From Leishmania infantum JPCM5 (Eukaryota; Euglenozoa; Kinetoplastea; Trypanosomatida; Trypanosomatidae): DNA of 64,000 nt. Position numbers and translations under genes: made by a program. Location of the stretch: positions 317,501 through 381,500 of the forward strand of contig NC_009395.2 in NCBI RefSeq assembly GCF_000002875.2, read 5' to 3'. This document shows, piece by piece, positions 1-11,032 of the stretch. A model generated the notes under the pieces. That model did not search any database. It was not told the DNA's origin and saw nothing but the letters and a program-made list of their open reading frames with translations. Positions within the stretch are counted from its first letter, which is position 1; every line of letters starts with the position of its first letter.

Positions 1-1689
1 TTTTTGTCACCCGTCGTCTGCCACACAGTGACGAAGTAAACACACACACACACACGCACACAACGTGAGAGAGAGGATACACCCATCAGCGGTGAAGGGA
101 GAGAGAAGAACGGGCGGTTTCTTCACGTCTAGTTCTCTCTTCTTCGATTTTTGTGCGTGTGTGTGTGAGGAGAGGAAGGGAGGGGGGCTACAGACTTGTA
201 TCGCCGTCGCTCGCGCTTTCCCATCCCACACCTCGTTCTCGCTTTCCATCTCTGTCACTTTCTCTTACTCTCTCGCTTCACCATCAACCACATTCTGTGA
301 CGCGACTCGTCGCGCATCTCGCTTTCTATCTGTTTTTTTTTTGTTGTTGTTTGTTCTCGTCGTGTTGCTTGTCTATGCTGCGCGCGCGCGTGTTTGTGTG
401 TTTGTTATGTTTCTAGGTTTTTTTTCCGACGCCGTCTTCCCGCTCAGCGCTTGTTTCTTGTGTGGCACCGCTTGTGCGCCCGACTCTTGGGTCTTTGCTT
501 GTCTTCCATCACCACCATCATCATCAGTATCTCCCTTTTCTTTTCGCCTTTTGAACAACAAAAAAAGAAAGAGGGATTGATCTCTACATATCTCTCTCTA
601 TATTGTCTAGTGGTGCGCGCGCGTTTCTTGTTGTTGTTGTTCGATAACGTCTTGTGTGCGCTGGACATCTCTCCCTTCCACGCCCCGTCCTCCTCCTCCT
701 CCTCCTCCTTGCCCACGAAGCCGTACTTGATCAACTCACGGACGGCGCGCGTACAAAAGAAGGAGCCAAAGACGAGAAGGGGGAACGAAGAAAAAAACAA
801 AAAGGGAAAAAAGCAAAGACAGCGCTTCCACCTCCCCCCTAAAAAAAAAGAATACCCCAAGTTGCACGGCTTTTCCATACCCACACCGACGGCCCGACCC
901 GCCCACTCACTCACAGATACCCATAGAAGAGAACGGGAGAACGAACAACAAAAAAGTACACAAAACAAAACATTACGAGCAGCAGAAACAGCAAGAAAAA
1001 AAAAACAGACGTGGCGTCACGGAAACGGGCGAGCGAACGGAAAAAAAGCACAACAACAACGGGAAAAGGGAGGAAGGGAGTGCGTTGACCTTTCCTGCAC
1101 GCTCGCACACGCACACACGCCGTGCATGCTCTGTGCCCAAGGGGTTTGGCGGCTCTTCTTCTTCCGAGTGTGGTGCACTCTTTAGTCTCTCTTTCTCCGT
1201 GTTCTCTGTAATACTGTCTCCAAATCGTAGCCAAGTCACTACTTTTCTTCTTGTTCGTTTCTTCCTGTCTTTTGCGTCCGTTTTTCTTGTTTTGCGCAGC
1301 AGCTACGTCGGGTGTAGCTTCACCGAGCTCCCCTCCGTCGCCTCCGCTTGCCCGGCTGCTTATTCCCCCTCGAGGCCCTTCTTTCTCTGTCTTCTGGTGG
1401 TAGGGTGAGTCGACGTCTTAAGTAAGCAACAGCGTCGCACAACCGTGGCAAGTAGAGGGTGACAGCGCACTCAGGACGAGATTTGAGAGGCGACTGAAAA
1501 GCGGTAGCAGAGAGCGGCGCGCATCACTGCCAACATCTTTCCCTGCTGTTGCTGTTGCTGCTGCTGTGCTTGCATCCGTTTCTGTGATCGAAATCGAAGT
1601 TTGATCGTTTTCCCTGCTTGTTTGTTTCGCATCCGTGTCGGATCACCGCCTTCGCTGTTTTTTCCCTCTCACTTCTGCCCGGCGTAACG
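1..1689 (+). other. Intergenic / 5' UTR region, no gene seen
   Basis: This stretch is low-complexity: CA/TG runs, long poly-A and poly-T runs and pyrimidine tracts. Open frames here are short, overlap on both strands and have no recognisable domain. A long pyrimidine-rich tract at about 1230-1295 followed by AG at 1298-1299 is a good candidate trans-splice acceptor for the gene starting at 1690, which would give it a 5' UTR of about 390 nt. Confidence 0.6.
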
Positions 1690-4600
1690 ATGCCGAGCAA
1701 GCCACAACAGCAGTACAAGACACTCAACGGCACTAGCGGCGGCGCTGGCAAGTCGCCGGCCGCAGCAGCCAAGAGCACGGCGACCACCTCCGCTTCGCCG
1801 GCGCCGTCGACACCGCCACCACTGCCCTTCAACTCGATACCGCACGCCACCTCGGGTGACCGCCTCATCGGCGTTGAGGTCGGCTCGAGCATTCCGGCGC
1901 TGATGAGTGAGCTCGGTGACCTGCTGCAGCAGACGCCCGGCAGCGGCAGTGGCGGCGTAGCAGGCGGGCTGTGGCGCGGCCAGAATGGCGGCCTTCTCTT
2001 TGAGCATCTCGATGGTGCTGCAGCGTCGCAGAAAGAGGCCGCGGCAGCGCTTTTTGGCGGCATCGACGCGAACCGTCGCATCGAGCAAATTTCGCCCGGC
2101 GCACTCGAGCGTCTCTCGCAGGTGTTCAGCATGCAACAGCGTCAGTCCGGCTTTGCTTCTGCGGCGGCCGGCCTAGTAGCGGCAGCGGGTGCCTCCGCCG
2201 CCTTGAAATGCAGCTCCAGCAGCCGCGGTGGCGTGGCTCCTTCCACGGTCGAGGTGCTGGACGACGACGAGGATGGCGATATGGACTCGGCGAGTGGCAG
2301 CAGCACGGCGGCCGATGAAGTCTTCCGGGCTGTGTACCGCGACAGCGGCTCTGACTGCGATGCGTCTAGTACGACCGGCCGGCGACACAACTTCGATGAC
2401 ATGTTTGAAATGATGCAACGTAGCATCGGCAACTACGCCCGCGGTGGCGGCGGTAGCGCAGGGGACAAGGGAGCGGGCGGCAGCGGTGTCGTCGGCTTAG
2501 ACCCATCTGCTTACTCAGATCCTCTCGCACAACTGGAGCTGTTTCGCGCAATGATGGTGGCCACGAGCAAGGGCCGCAGCAGCGGCGGCGGCTCGGCGGC
2601 ACAAGAATCCAAGCCCGATGATGCCGAGGCCCGTCCGCGAGTTATCTCTGAGAGCAACTTGCCAAATCACTTTCGCAACTTCCTCGATGTCCTCAGCCCG
2701 CAGCTGATCAGCCAGCTTATGCTGCAGCAGCGAACGGCCAAGGCTGCCAGTGCTGGCGCTGGTGGCGTTGCGGGTGCAGGAAAAACGGGGGAGGCGACAG
2801 CAGCTGCCGCTGCTGCTGTGGCGCGTGAAGTGGACATGGCAGCCAGCGGCGTGGCGAACCTATCAGACTTGCAGCAGCGTGTGGAGCAGGTACGCGGGCT
2901 CAGCAGCAGCACCCTCGAGGCGCTTGCCGAGGGCGAGGTGTCGGACAGCACGTCTGGTAGTCTGCGCGACCTTTTACTTGGTGACTCAGCAGGTGCGGCT
3001 GCATCTGGGGCGGTATCGGCTGAGCTGGAGCTCAGCAGTGCCAAGGTGGGATACTGCTTAACCGAGGCCGCCGCCGTCGCGGTGTCGATGCTGTGGAGCT
3101 ACCTGGGGAGTCAACAGAAAGAGGCGCCGCTACTTCTCGGCTACACGCGCGAGGAGGCGCAGAACCAATTCAACCTTCTCCTTTTCCGTCTGCGTCAGGA
3201 ACTCTTCGCGCAGCCGACTGCGAGCTTGGAGGAGGTGAGCCGCTGCTTCGGTGGCGCTGTGCAGGCGGATGCCGAGGACATCTACCGCGCGATCAACGGC
3301 GTGGGCGTGCTTCTCTTCTTCACCTGCAAGCCGCTTCCGCTGCTTGAGAAGACGTGCAGTGAGCTCCGCATTTCTCTCTCGGACTCGGCCAATACAGACT
3401 GCAACATCATGCCGGAGCTGATCGCCGAGAAGCTGGCGGCGTTCCTGTACCCGATGAAGGAGGGGAAGCTGTCTTTTGCGCATCTCAGCTTTATCCCTCG
3501 CCTGCAGGTGCACGAGCACGCACCGGGCAACTACACGTGCACGATCGACAACGCCAGCAACATGGGGCGCATGCTGCGCGAGCGGTTGCTCAGCAACCGC
3601 TTCAGCTGCAACAAGATCAAGTGGCGCGCTGCTCTGATGAACGACAAGGGCAAGCTGAAGTTCCAGGTGTGGCACCGTCACGCGACACCGCTCTCCGTCC
3701 ACTTTATCGTTCGAACATCGGAGCCCAAGAAAAAAAAGAAGAGCGGCTGTGGCAACGCCGGTGTGAACGGCGCAGCGGGGGAAGAGAAGGATGCGGGTGC
3801 GGCAAGCGCCGTCGAGGATCTGCGCGCCAACTCCGCTCTCTTCGTGGAGCAGCAGCTGACAGCCGCACCAGGCGAGATGGTGGGGTTCACGCATGACTTC
3901 ATTGAGCTCACCGTCGCACTCAGCTCGCCAACTACTTTACAGCATGGATACCGCACGTACAACAAGGCCGACGATCGACTTGTGTTCCAGTTCTCGCTGC
4001 AGCTGAGCAACGTGGACGGGGGACCGCTGGATGGGGCCGCGGCAGCGAACGCGGGCAATAAGGTGCCAGTGAAACAGGCAAACGAAGATCAGGAGCCGAG
4101 TTTGAGCGGGTCGACCGAGGGCAAGACGGACGGCGGGGAGTCGAAGGACGACCCGGACGCGGAGCTGCACGCGGCAATGCGTCGTGTCAGCGACAGCGAA
4201 ACAGCCGCGCGCGCCGTCATCGAAGAGACAGCGAAGTGGGACTACCGTCACCTGCAGAACGACGAGTGCCGCGAGGCTCACTGCGCGCGCCAGCGTACAG
4301 AGGACCGGGAACGCAAGGCGCTGCTGGCGAAGGTGGGACCGACTCCTGAGTTGATCAGAGAGGTGGACAAGCTAAGTCAATCCGTGCAAGCCGCACAGCA
4401 GCAGATCGCTAAGCTCAACAAGGAGAGGAGCAAGGATGAGAAGGAGGGCGAAAAGACGGCGGAGAAGCTGGCGCAGCACCAGGCAGAGCTGTCGTCGCTG
4501 CTGAGCTCGCTGGAGTCTGGCGAGGCAGAGCTGTCGAGGCTGGAGGCGGAGATGAAGGCGGCCGAGGCGCGTATTGTCGAAAAGCGCGCGCGGCAGGCAC

Positions 4601-5904
4601 GCAAAGAGGCCAAGAAGGCGGAGCAGAGCCAGTGGACGGCCCTGAAGCGTGTGCTGGAGCCGACTTCCTCGACGACGCACCATGACACCCTCGCCATCAA
4701 CGACTTTGGCAGCTTTTTGCAGTCAACGCCGATTATGGCGGCCGCGATGCCGCTGCAGCAACAGCAGGAGCCAGCGGCGTTGCCCACTGCCCCGTCTTCG
4801 TCGTCGCTGTTCGGCTCAAGCGCCGGCTGCGGCCCTGGCATTCCGCCACTCGCAGGTGGCACTGGTGGTCTGGGCGCGTTCGGCACGGACCGCTTTTCTG
4901 CGCGTGCGCCGATGAGCGCGTCACCGGGCACCGGCGTGGCGAACACTACGCCGGTCTTCTCCACGCAGCCAAAGATGGGCTTGGGCAGCAGCAGCAGTCT
5001 CGTGAACACCAACGGCAACACCAGCCCTGGCGTCAACGTTGGGGCGGTTGGTGGCGGACACCCGCATATGAATGGCATCAGCGGTAGTACACACGGAACC
5101 ACGCCTTCGCACCCGGGAAGGGTGTCGCCCATGCTACCGCCTTCGCCTGGGGTGGTGAGCAACGCGTCTGCCGCGATGGGCAGCCGCAGCAGCCCTGCCT
5201 CAGCCGCCGGTGCGCCGATCGGCAGTCCCGGAATGCCGCTGTCGGGTGGCAGCGGAGTCTCCGGCAACATCGGGATGGGCAGCGGCGGCAGCGGCGGTAA
5301 CGGCGTCGGCGGGCTTTCCTTCGGGCTCGCACCCTCCCTCTTCAGCACCAACCCTGTCAGCCATGTCACACACAGCGCAGGAGCAACCGGCACCAACGCG
5401 AGCAACACACCGAGAAACCTGTACACTTCTCTGGATGCTAATGCGCAGCCCTTCAGCCCTTCACCGCCGCCGACCATGTCGGCGCCGGGGACCGGCGGTT
5501 GCACTACACCCGCGGCGTCGGGCAGTGGGGCCGGAAACGCAAGTGGCAGTCACAGCAACAGCAGCAGCGGTGGTATCGGCTTCGCCTTCACCGTCACAGC
5601 TGGCGCGCATCCTGGGTTGGTGGGTGGGTCCTCCTCTCCGATCTACCAGAGCGGCCCCTCCGGCTTCTCCAGCGGCAGTGCTCACGACCTGCCCGGCCAC
5701 TCACCGTCGCCCTTCTCGACGACGCCCATGCCCACCCCGGCAGCGAACGGCGTTTATGGGATGGGTGGTGGCAATCACTGCAGCACGCATGACATGCAAC
5801 ACCAGCATGCGCACCAGCCGCAGCACTCAGGCTTGCTGCCACCGCGGCCGCACACTCCCAACGAGCTCTTGAGCTTTTCAACGAGCCTTCAATGGCGTAA
5901 CTGA
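1690..5904 (+). CDS. Conserved-type hypothetical protein, 1404 aa, with possible MATH-like domain and coiled coil
   Basis: Not recognised as a named protein. The start at 1690 is the first ATG in the frame, in good context (AACG before ATG). The N-terminal ~450 residues are Ala/Gly/Ser-rich with short ordered islands. Residues ~450-600 look folded and mostly helical. Residues ~604-775 read like a MATH/TRAF-type beta domain: a segment with 'RFSCNKIKW' followed by hydrophobic strands, an inserted Lys-rich/acidic loop, and a closing 'HDFIELTV...GYRTYNKADDRLVF' pattern. Residues ~890-985 are a strong Glu/Lys/Gln coiled coil. The remaining ~400 residues are Gly/Ser/Asn/Pro-rich, with many GSGG and SPG motifs. 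The MATH assignment is inference from pattern only. A MATH plus coiled-coil layout would suggest a scaffold, but no catalytic motif is visible. The C-terminal tail is probably disordered. Confidence 0.85.
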   Translation: MPSKPQQQYKTLNGTSGGAGKSPAAAAKSTATTSASPAPSTPPPLPFNSIPHATSGDRLIGVEVGSSIPALMSELGDLLQQTPGSGSGGVAGGLWRGQNGGLLFEHLDGAAASQKEAAAALFGGIDANRRIEQISPGALERLSQVFSMQQRQSGFASAAAGLVAAAGASAALKCSSSSRGGVAPSTVEVLDDDEDGDMDSASGSSTAADEVFRAVYRDSGSDCDASSTTGRRHNFDDMFEMMQRSIGNYARGGGGSAGDKGAGGSGVVGLDPSAYSDPLAQLELFRAMMVATSKGRSSGGGSAAQESKPDDAEARPRVISESNLPNHFRNFLDVLSPQLISQLMLQQRTAKAASAGAGGVAGAGKTGEATAAAAAAVAREVDMAASGVANLSDLQQRVEQVRGLSSSTLEALAEGEVSDSTSGSLRDLLLGDSAGAAASGAVSAELELSSAKVGYCLTEAAAVAVSMLWSYLGSQQKEAPLLLGYTREEAQNQFNLLLFRLRQELFAQPTASLEEVSRCFGGAVQADAEDIYRAINGVGVLLFFTCKPLPLLEKTCSELRISLSDSANTDCNIMPELIAEKLAAFLYPMKEGKLSFAHLSFIPRLQVHEHAPGNYTCTIDNASNMGRMLRERLLSNRFSCNKIKWRAALMNDKGKLKFQVWHRHATPLSVHFIVRTSEPKKKKKSGCGNAGVNGAAGEEKDAGAASAVEDLRANSALFVEQQLTAAPGEMVGFTHDFIELTVALSSPTTLQHGYRTYNKADDRLVFQFSLQLSNVDGGPLDGAAAANAGNKVPVKQANEDQEPSLSGSTEGKTDGGESKDDPDAELHAAMRRVSDSETAARAVIEETAKWDYRHLQNDECREAHCARQRTEDRERKALLAKVGPTPELIREVDKLSQSVQAAQQQIAKLNKERSKDEKEGEKTAEKLAQHQAELSSLLSSLESGEAELSRLEAEMKAAEARIVEKRARQARKEAKKAEQSQWTALKRVLEPTSSTTHHDTLAINDFGSFLQSTPIMAAAMPLQQQQEPAALPTAPSSSSLFGSSAGCGPGIPPLAGGTGGLGAFGTDRFSARAPMSASPGTGVANTTPVFSTQPKMGLGSSSSLVNTNGNTSPGVNVGAVGGGHPHMNGISGSTHGTTPSHPGRVSPMLPPSPGVVSNASAAMGSRSSPASAAGAPIGSPGMPLSGGSGVSGNIGMGSGGSGGNGVGGLSFGLAPSLFSTNPVSHVTHSAGATGTNASNTPRNLYTSLDANAQPFSPSPPPTMSAPGTGGCTTPAASGSGAGNASGSHSNSSSGGIGFAFTVTAGAHPGLVGGSSSPIYQSGPSGFSSGSAHDLPGHSPSPFSTTPMPTPAANGVYGMGGGNHCSTHDMQHQHAHQPQHSGLLPPRPHTPNELLSFSTSLQWRN

Positions 5905-8320
5905 GGAGGGGCAAGCGAGATGGTCACCAATGCGGTGTAGAAGACAGCGCGCTGCTCGAGCGCACACTGGCCTGTACCGCCGTCTTTCTTTCTCTTCCGC
6001 CTCGCTCGGGATGCCAGCCTGAGGAGTCTACGTGCTTAGCCGCGTCATCCAGTAATGGTGAGAGACGAGCAACATTTGTATTTTTATTTTTGCGGAAGCG
6101 GAGGCGGAAGAAGGGCGGCGATGTCTGCGTGTAGCGCGGGAGACCCGGTCACGCAGAACAACAGGGCGGTGGAAAGAGGCACCGATAATACCACGAGGTG
6201 GGGGCCATATCGCCGGTTTTGGTGAAGGGCGTGGTGCTGTGAGAGAGCACACACAAACACCACACGCACGCACAACCTGTACACGCTGTGGAAGAGCAAG
6301 AGGATCGCAGAAGGAGGAGGATGCGCGCATATGTCTGCCGGCCTGCCTGAGTCTGTACGTTTTTTTTTCTCTTTGTCTTGGCGCTACACACTCTCCTCCC
6401 CGCCAAGCCCTCCCGCCACGCCCTCCGCGCACGCTTCACGTGGGTGTACGGTCTCGCTTAGACATCCTCTTCATGCACGCATTTTTGCTCCCCCCCCTTC
6501 ACTCCACTGTCGCTGTTTTCGGTTTGCGGGGGCTGGGAGGTGTGGGTAGGGAGGGCTCCGCAACCCACCAGTGGCGCGCATCAGCGATGCGCGCGCACAC
6601 ATACACACATACACACCCTTCTCTTCCCCCTTGCAGCTCCTCTCGTTTCTGTGGTTCATGTGACTGCGTGCTTGTCTGACCCCGTTCTTCATCCCCCTGG
6701 TCTCTCGCTCCCTTCTGTCTTCTGTGCTTGGTGTCTCACCACTACCCGCCACCACCACTTCCCCTTGCTAACTTCTCTCGCGCCCTTCCACTTGCCTCTT
6801 TCTCTTTCTGTGTGTACCTCTGCCTTCGCGCTCGCTTTCTCGCCCGCTCCGCGGGTCTCACTGCGTCTTTTTTCCTCTTCCATGATGGCTGGCGTCGTGG
6901 ACTCCCTCTTTTTCCGTGCCTTGTGTGCGCTTTCTGTCTGACTCTGCGTGTTTTGTTTCTTTTTTTTTCTTCTCCCCCCCCCACACACACGCCCCGGCGG
7001 CACTGACTTCTCCTCGTAAGTCCGTCGGTCGGCGATGCATGGGCACAAACTCCTCTACGCACGCATACAAGCATCACACCATCCGCTGCATCAGCACACG
7101 CCCTCCTCAACGAGCAACTACGCGCACACATGCGCATACTGTGAGGGGCGGATGCTGAGCTTTTTCGACATCATCTCCAGTCAGTCTCTCTCTTTCTCCC
7201 TCTGCGCGTGTGCATGTGTGCTTGACTGCGACTCAGTATCCTAATACATCTCGGTATATATATATATGAGTGCGCACATGTATGGGTATATTGTATGCAT
7301 GCATATGCGTGTGTAAAAAGAGATAGGTGCACTTTCCCCAGTCCCCGATTACACGAAAACACCTCCGGTGCGAGCGTGTCTGTCTTCAGCGTATCTGTTT
7401 GTGTGTGTGTATGCATGTTGGTATGTTTGTTTTCATTTCCACCGTTTTTTACCTTTTCTTTTTGACCTGAATGATTAAGAAGCGAAGAAAAAAAATTATA
7501 TATATATATATGCATTGCAAGAGACTTGCTGTGGACGAACACGCGGGCTCCTCCTCCTCCTCACGAGCAGGTGTGCTCGTGTGCACCGACACCTTTCTCT
7601 CTCGACCACTCCGCTCACGCTTCCATGTGAGAGGGAGCGGTCGAGGCGGGAAGAGAGATGAGTGAGGCACGGTGTTTGTGTGGTTTGTCTCACTCTTTCT
7701 GGCGCCGAGGCTTTTGCGAGCCAAAGCCAGGCCAGCACTGTCGTCGCCTTCTCCCTCATTCGCTGTCGACGCGGCTAGGACTCTCCGTCTGTTGACGTTG
7801 AGAACGTGGAACACCCCCCCCCCCCACACACACACGAAAAGAAGCACTCTGTTGTAGCTCTTACTTCAACGAATCGCCTGTCTTGCCCCCCTCACCCTCC
7901 ATATCTCCTTTCCTTTTTGTTGGCGTGTGTCGATGCGTGTACGTCTCACTTGTCATCACGGATCTCGTAACACCGAAACGAAAGCAAGTCTTCATATCGC
8001 TTTTCGTTTCTTTTTGATGAGTGCACAGACGCCACCACTACCATCACCATCATTATCATCATTCCGCCATCTCCTGTCCTCGCTCCTCTTTCCTCAGGTG
8101 CGCGCGCACATCATCATCTTGTACAGACACGCGCTTGTGTGCCGTGGTACCACGGGGCGCCAAGCCCCGCTGCTATATCATTCTTACACCGGTACACACG
8201 GACATACGTGCAGCGACTGAGTACGCATTCTCATCACCACCTTCTACATTGCGAGGAGGGGAGGGCGGGAAGGCAGCGATGAACTCATCATACTTCCGCC
8301 TTGAACGTTCACTTTAATCG
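5905..8320 (+). other. Intergenic region with microsatellites
   Basis: About 2.4 kb without a supportable gene. It holds pyrimidine-rich tracts, TA runs (around 7256-7267 and 7498-7511), CA runs and a poly-C stretch near 7807-7817. It probably contains the 3' UTR of the upstream gene and intergenic sequence before the hydrolase pseudogene. Confidence 0.6.
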
Positions 8321-8329
8321 GCGTGATTC

Positions 8330-9545
8330 CGTTCCAATGTGGCGCGTATATTGTTTTGCGCCGTACGCTGTACACGGCTGCTTTTACCTGCACTGACGTG
8401 GCCGTCCACGTGCTGCTGAACGCCTTCCCGCGTTGGCTGTGGATTGTGTGTGTGTGTGTGTGTGTGCGGTGGCCACTTCTGGCTCTCTCGGCGCCAGCCT
8501 CTTCACGTACGACCCAAGCGAAGAGCGGCGAGTGCGAATTCTCGGCCCGACTGGAAGCAGCGCATTGCCACCGCGCGCCTGCATGCGGGGCCGCTTAGGG
8601 GTCACAGAGGCTCAGCTGTCAAACCCTGTGCTGCATCGCGACAGAGCCTCAAGGCCGCGGTACAACGGTCCGCTGTGCAATGGCCACGTGCACACTATCC
8701 GTGGCGCGTTTCGGCCGCCCATCGATCTTCGCGCGCCGGAGCGCGAGACTGCGCCGTCCTACGACGGCAACCCCACTTGCCTTGACTGGTGGCTGCCGAC
8801 AGACGCGGAGGCAGCTGACGCGACGGCAGACGGTGATGCTGCCGCCATGCGCGTCCGCGCGCTGGTCATCATTCTGCCGGGGCTAACGGGGAGCTTGAAA
8901 GAGTTCTACGTGCGCCGCATGGCACGGCGGCTGCTGAGGGCAAACATGGCCACGTGTGTGCTGAACGCGCGCGGCATGGCGGACACTCCCCTAGAGAGGT
9001 CGCAAATCTTCAGCGCGCTCTTCACCAAGGACCTGCCCCACATCATGCAAGCACACATGACACGTGAAAAGGTGCAGGAGCGTCTGCTGCGCCGCATACC
9101 ATCGCTGCAGAGCAGCGGCCATCATAAAGGCGCCGCGCCGATCATCGGCGTCGCCTTCTCGCTTGGTGGGCTGATCTTGACCAACTACGTAAGTGAGTAG
9201 GGCGAGGCAGAGGCGCCAAGCGGTTTCGACGCTGTCTACACTATCACCTCTTCACACAACGTGAGCGACGGTGCGGCGGCGCTGCGGATGCCGCTGACCA
9301 AGCTCCTCTACGACTCCGCCTTGCATAAGGGACTTCGCGCCTACTACGAGCGACACAAAAACGTACTGCAGAACGTGCCCGGCATTGGCAAGAAACTCTT
9401 GATGGGCGGCGACGCACCGCGCAGGACTTTGACGAGCTCATCACGGGACCGCACTTTGGCTTCCCTGGTGCAGAGGCGTACTACGCCGCCACCAGCAACT
9501 TCCGCCGCCTTCGCCACTCCCGCACGCCGCAGGTCTGCGCCGTAG
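8330..9545 (+). pseudogene. Alpha/beta hydrolase (YheT/ABHD-like) pseudogene
   Basis: This is a broken paralogue of the intact hydrolase at 12156-13574. Matching segments occur in order but in different frames. Near 8395-8432 a piece equivalent to the N-terminal membrane segment ('VAVHVLLNAFPRW') is in one frame. A TG dinucleotide run at about 8442-8466 then shifts the frame. From about 8610 to 9197 the next frame carries 'GPLCNGHVHTI', 'IILPGLTGS', 'VLNARGMADTPLE' and the nucleophile elbow 'AFSLGG'. TAG at 9198-9200 stops it, although the same frame continues with homology to about 9418. A further shift near 9420 restores similarity to the C-terminal third (a segment with 'EAYYAATSNFRR'). 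The first Gly of the GxSxG motif is Ala here. No usable catalytic Asp/His region follows. Several independent lesions argue for an old pseudogene rather than a sequencing error. Confidence 0.88.
8441..8467 (+). repeat. TG dinucleotide microsatellite inside the hydrolase pseudogene
   Basis: An uninterrupted TG run lies just downstream of the remnant of the hydrolase N-terminal segment and coincides with a change in the frame showing homology. Slippage in this run is the likely cause of one frameshift. Confidence 0.8.
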
Positions 9546-10583
9546 CGGCCAACGTCCCCCAACTGTGGCCCTCCACAACCCGAGCTGCGCTGGCTGCAGA
9601 AGCGAAGAAGAACGCGTGAGAGTCGATTTCGGAACAACAACGAGACATATTTGTGCATATATATATATATATATGTGCGTGCGCGCAGGATGGTCTCTAG
9701 CGAAGGTCTTGGTGGGCTGCTGCGATGATGGTGCTCTGGCTAGATCATGACGGGAGGAATGAGGCGGGAGGATGGAGAGGGCATAGTTGTAGGGAGTGCA
9801 TGGCGCCGACGATAGAGAGGTGGAGCTTGGGCGCTGCATACGCAAGGTAGACGTGTGCGTCGACGCTTGCGTCAAGCATTCTGCGACCTTTGCGTACCCG
9901 TGTGATTCTTTTTTTCTTGTGTGCTCCCTCGCTTTCTCACAGGGATGCGCGCACCATTACCGCCTTCTCCTTTTCACTGCGCCTCTCTCTCTGTCTGTGT
10001 ATGCGTGTGTCTCGGTCTCCCTCTCAAGCGTTGCCAACCTCACTTTTTCTTTGCCCGTGACTGGCATATCTACCTTTTCCTTGATGGTGTGCTGGTGCCG
10101 GTGATAACACCTTGTGCTTAGCTCCACCGTCCGTAGCTCTAGCTCTACCTCTACCTCTCTCTCTCTGCGTGTCTGGCTTTGTGCGTGTGAGGGCTGTGAT
10201 GGCATCCGTTGGTCGCCGTGCGTGGGGGGGGTGATGGTGCGGTTGATCGCGGAGGTGCAGCGCAACGCGATATGCGACCTCGAATGACTCATCAGCCCAG
10301 GCGCTACTCGCGTCACACGTCCAGGCATATCTCACAAAAATGTACGCGGCTCACCGGCGTCACTTGCATGCGCATCCTTCGTCCGCCTCTCCGCTGCATC
10401 CTGCGTTTTACGCCCGTTCCTGTGGCACGGCTTCCTTGAAAGTTTTTTTTTCCGATATGCGCCTCTCGCTGGCTTTTGTGCCAGCGGCGTTCTCCACTAC
10501 CGCCGTCTCCGACGGTACTTGCATCCGGATGCGAAGGGGCGATGCGCTGACCTTTTTTTTTGTTGTTCAGGAGTGTTGTTGTC
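9546..10583 (+). other. Intergenic region
   Basis: No gene is supportable. The stretch contains a TA run at about 9656-9675 and pyrimidine tracts (for example 9955-10025), and is probably the remnant 3' flank of the pseudogene. Confidence 0.55.
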
Positions 10584-11032
10584 CCTGATGACAGTAGGGA
10601 GGGGGCACAACACCCCTCAACGCGCGGCATCTCACAGTCCATTGCACCCTCAATGTGTTTGTGAGGAGGCCAGGTACAACCACACTCCTATCCCTGCCAA
10701 CACCGACCGACCTCTCGTGGTGACAGGTTCAGGCTCTGGATGGCGCTGCGTCGGAGAGACCTGCGACCGTGCACATGGTTTTACTGTCTATATGATGAGC
10801 AGTGTGCCCGTGCGACTCGAGCGTGTCCCACCGGGAATGATGGGGGAGCTGCTGCGGGGCGAGTGGTGGGCCGTGCTCGAGGCGGGGGCTGTACTCGGAT
10901 GACTAAGTCGGCGCCTTGCTGTGACGCGCGTGCCGAGGGCTGCTTCGCGCGACGCGATGGGGGGGGCGTGTGGCGGGCCAGGAGGGGGGGAGGAGGGGGC
11001 GTTTGCGTTCGTGTTGAATGGCAGAGAGACGG
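10584..11032 (+). mobile_element. Diverged SIDER-like short retroposon relic
   Basis: This segment aligns by eye, along its whole length, with the three near-identical elements at 37081, 52248 and 62134. It has the opening 'ctgatgac', then 'cctatccctgccaa' matching 'cctacccctgcca', 'ctctcgtggtg', 'gcgctgcgtcgg', 'gactcgagcgtgtccca', 'tgggggagctgctg', 'ccgtgctcgaggcgg', 'gatgactaagt', 'gacgcgcgtg' and the closing 'aatggcagagag'. It has many substitutions and indels and is clearly older than the other three. It lies in + orientation between the pseudogene and the intact hydrolase. Naming it SIDER rests on general knowledge of Leishmania short degenerate retroposons of roughly 0.5 kb, not on a database match. 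Confidence 0.75.

Noticed and set aside
394..1185. A 263-codon open frame on + near the window start
   Set aside because: Its translation is Lys/Arg/Ser/Leu low complexity derived from poly-A and pyrimidine tracts, with no domain pattern.
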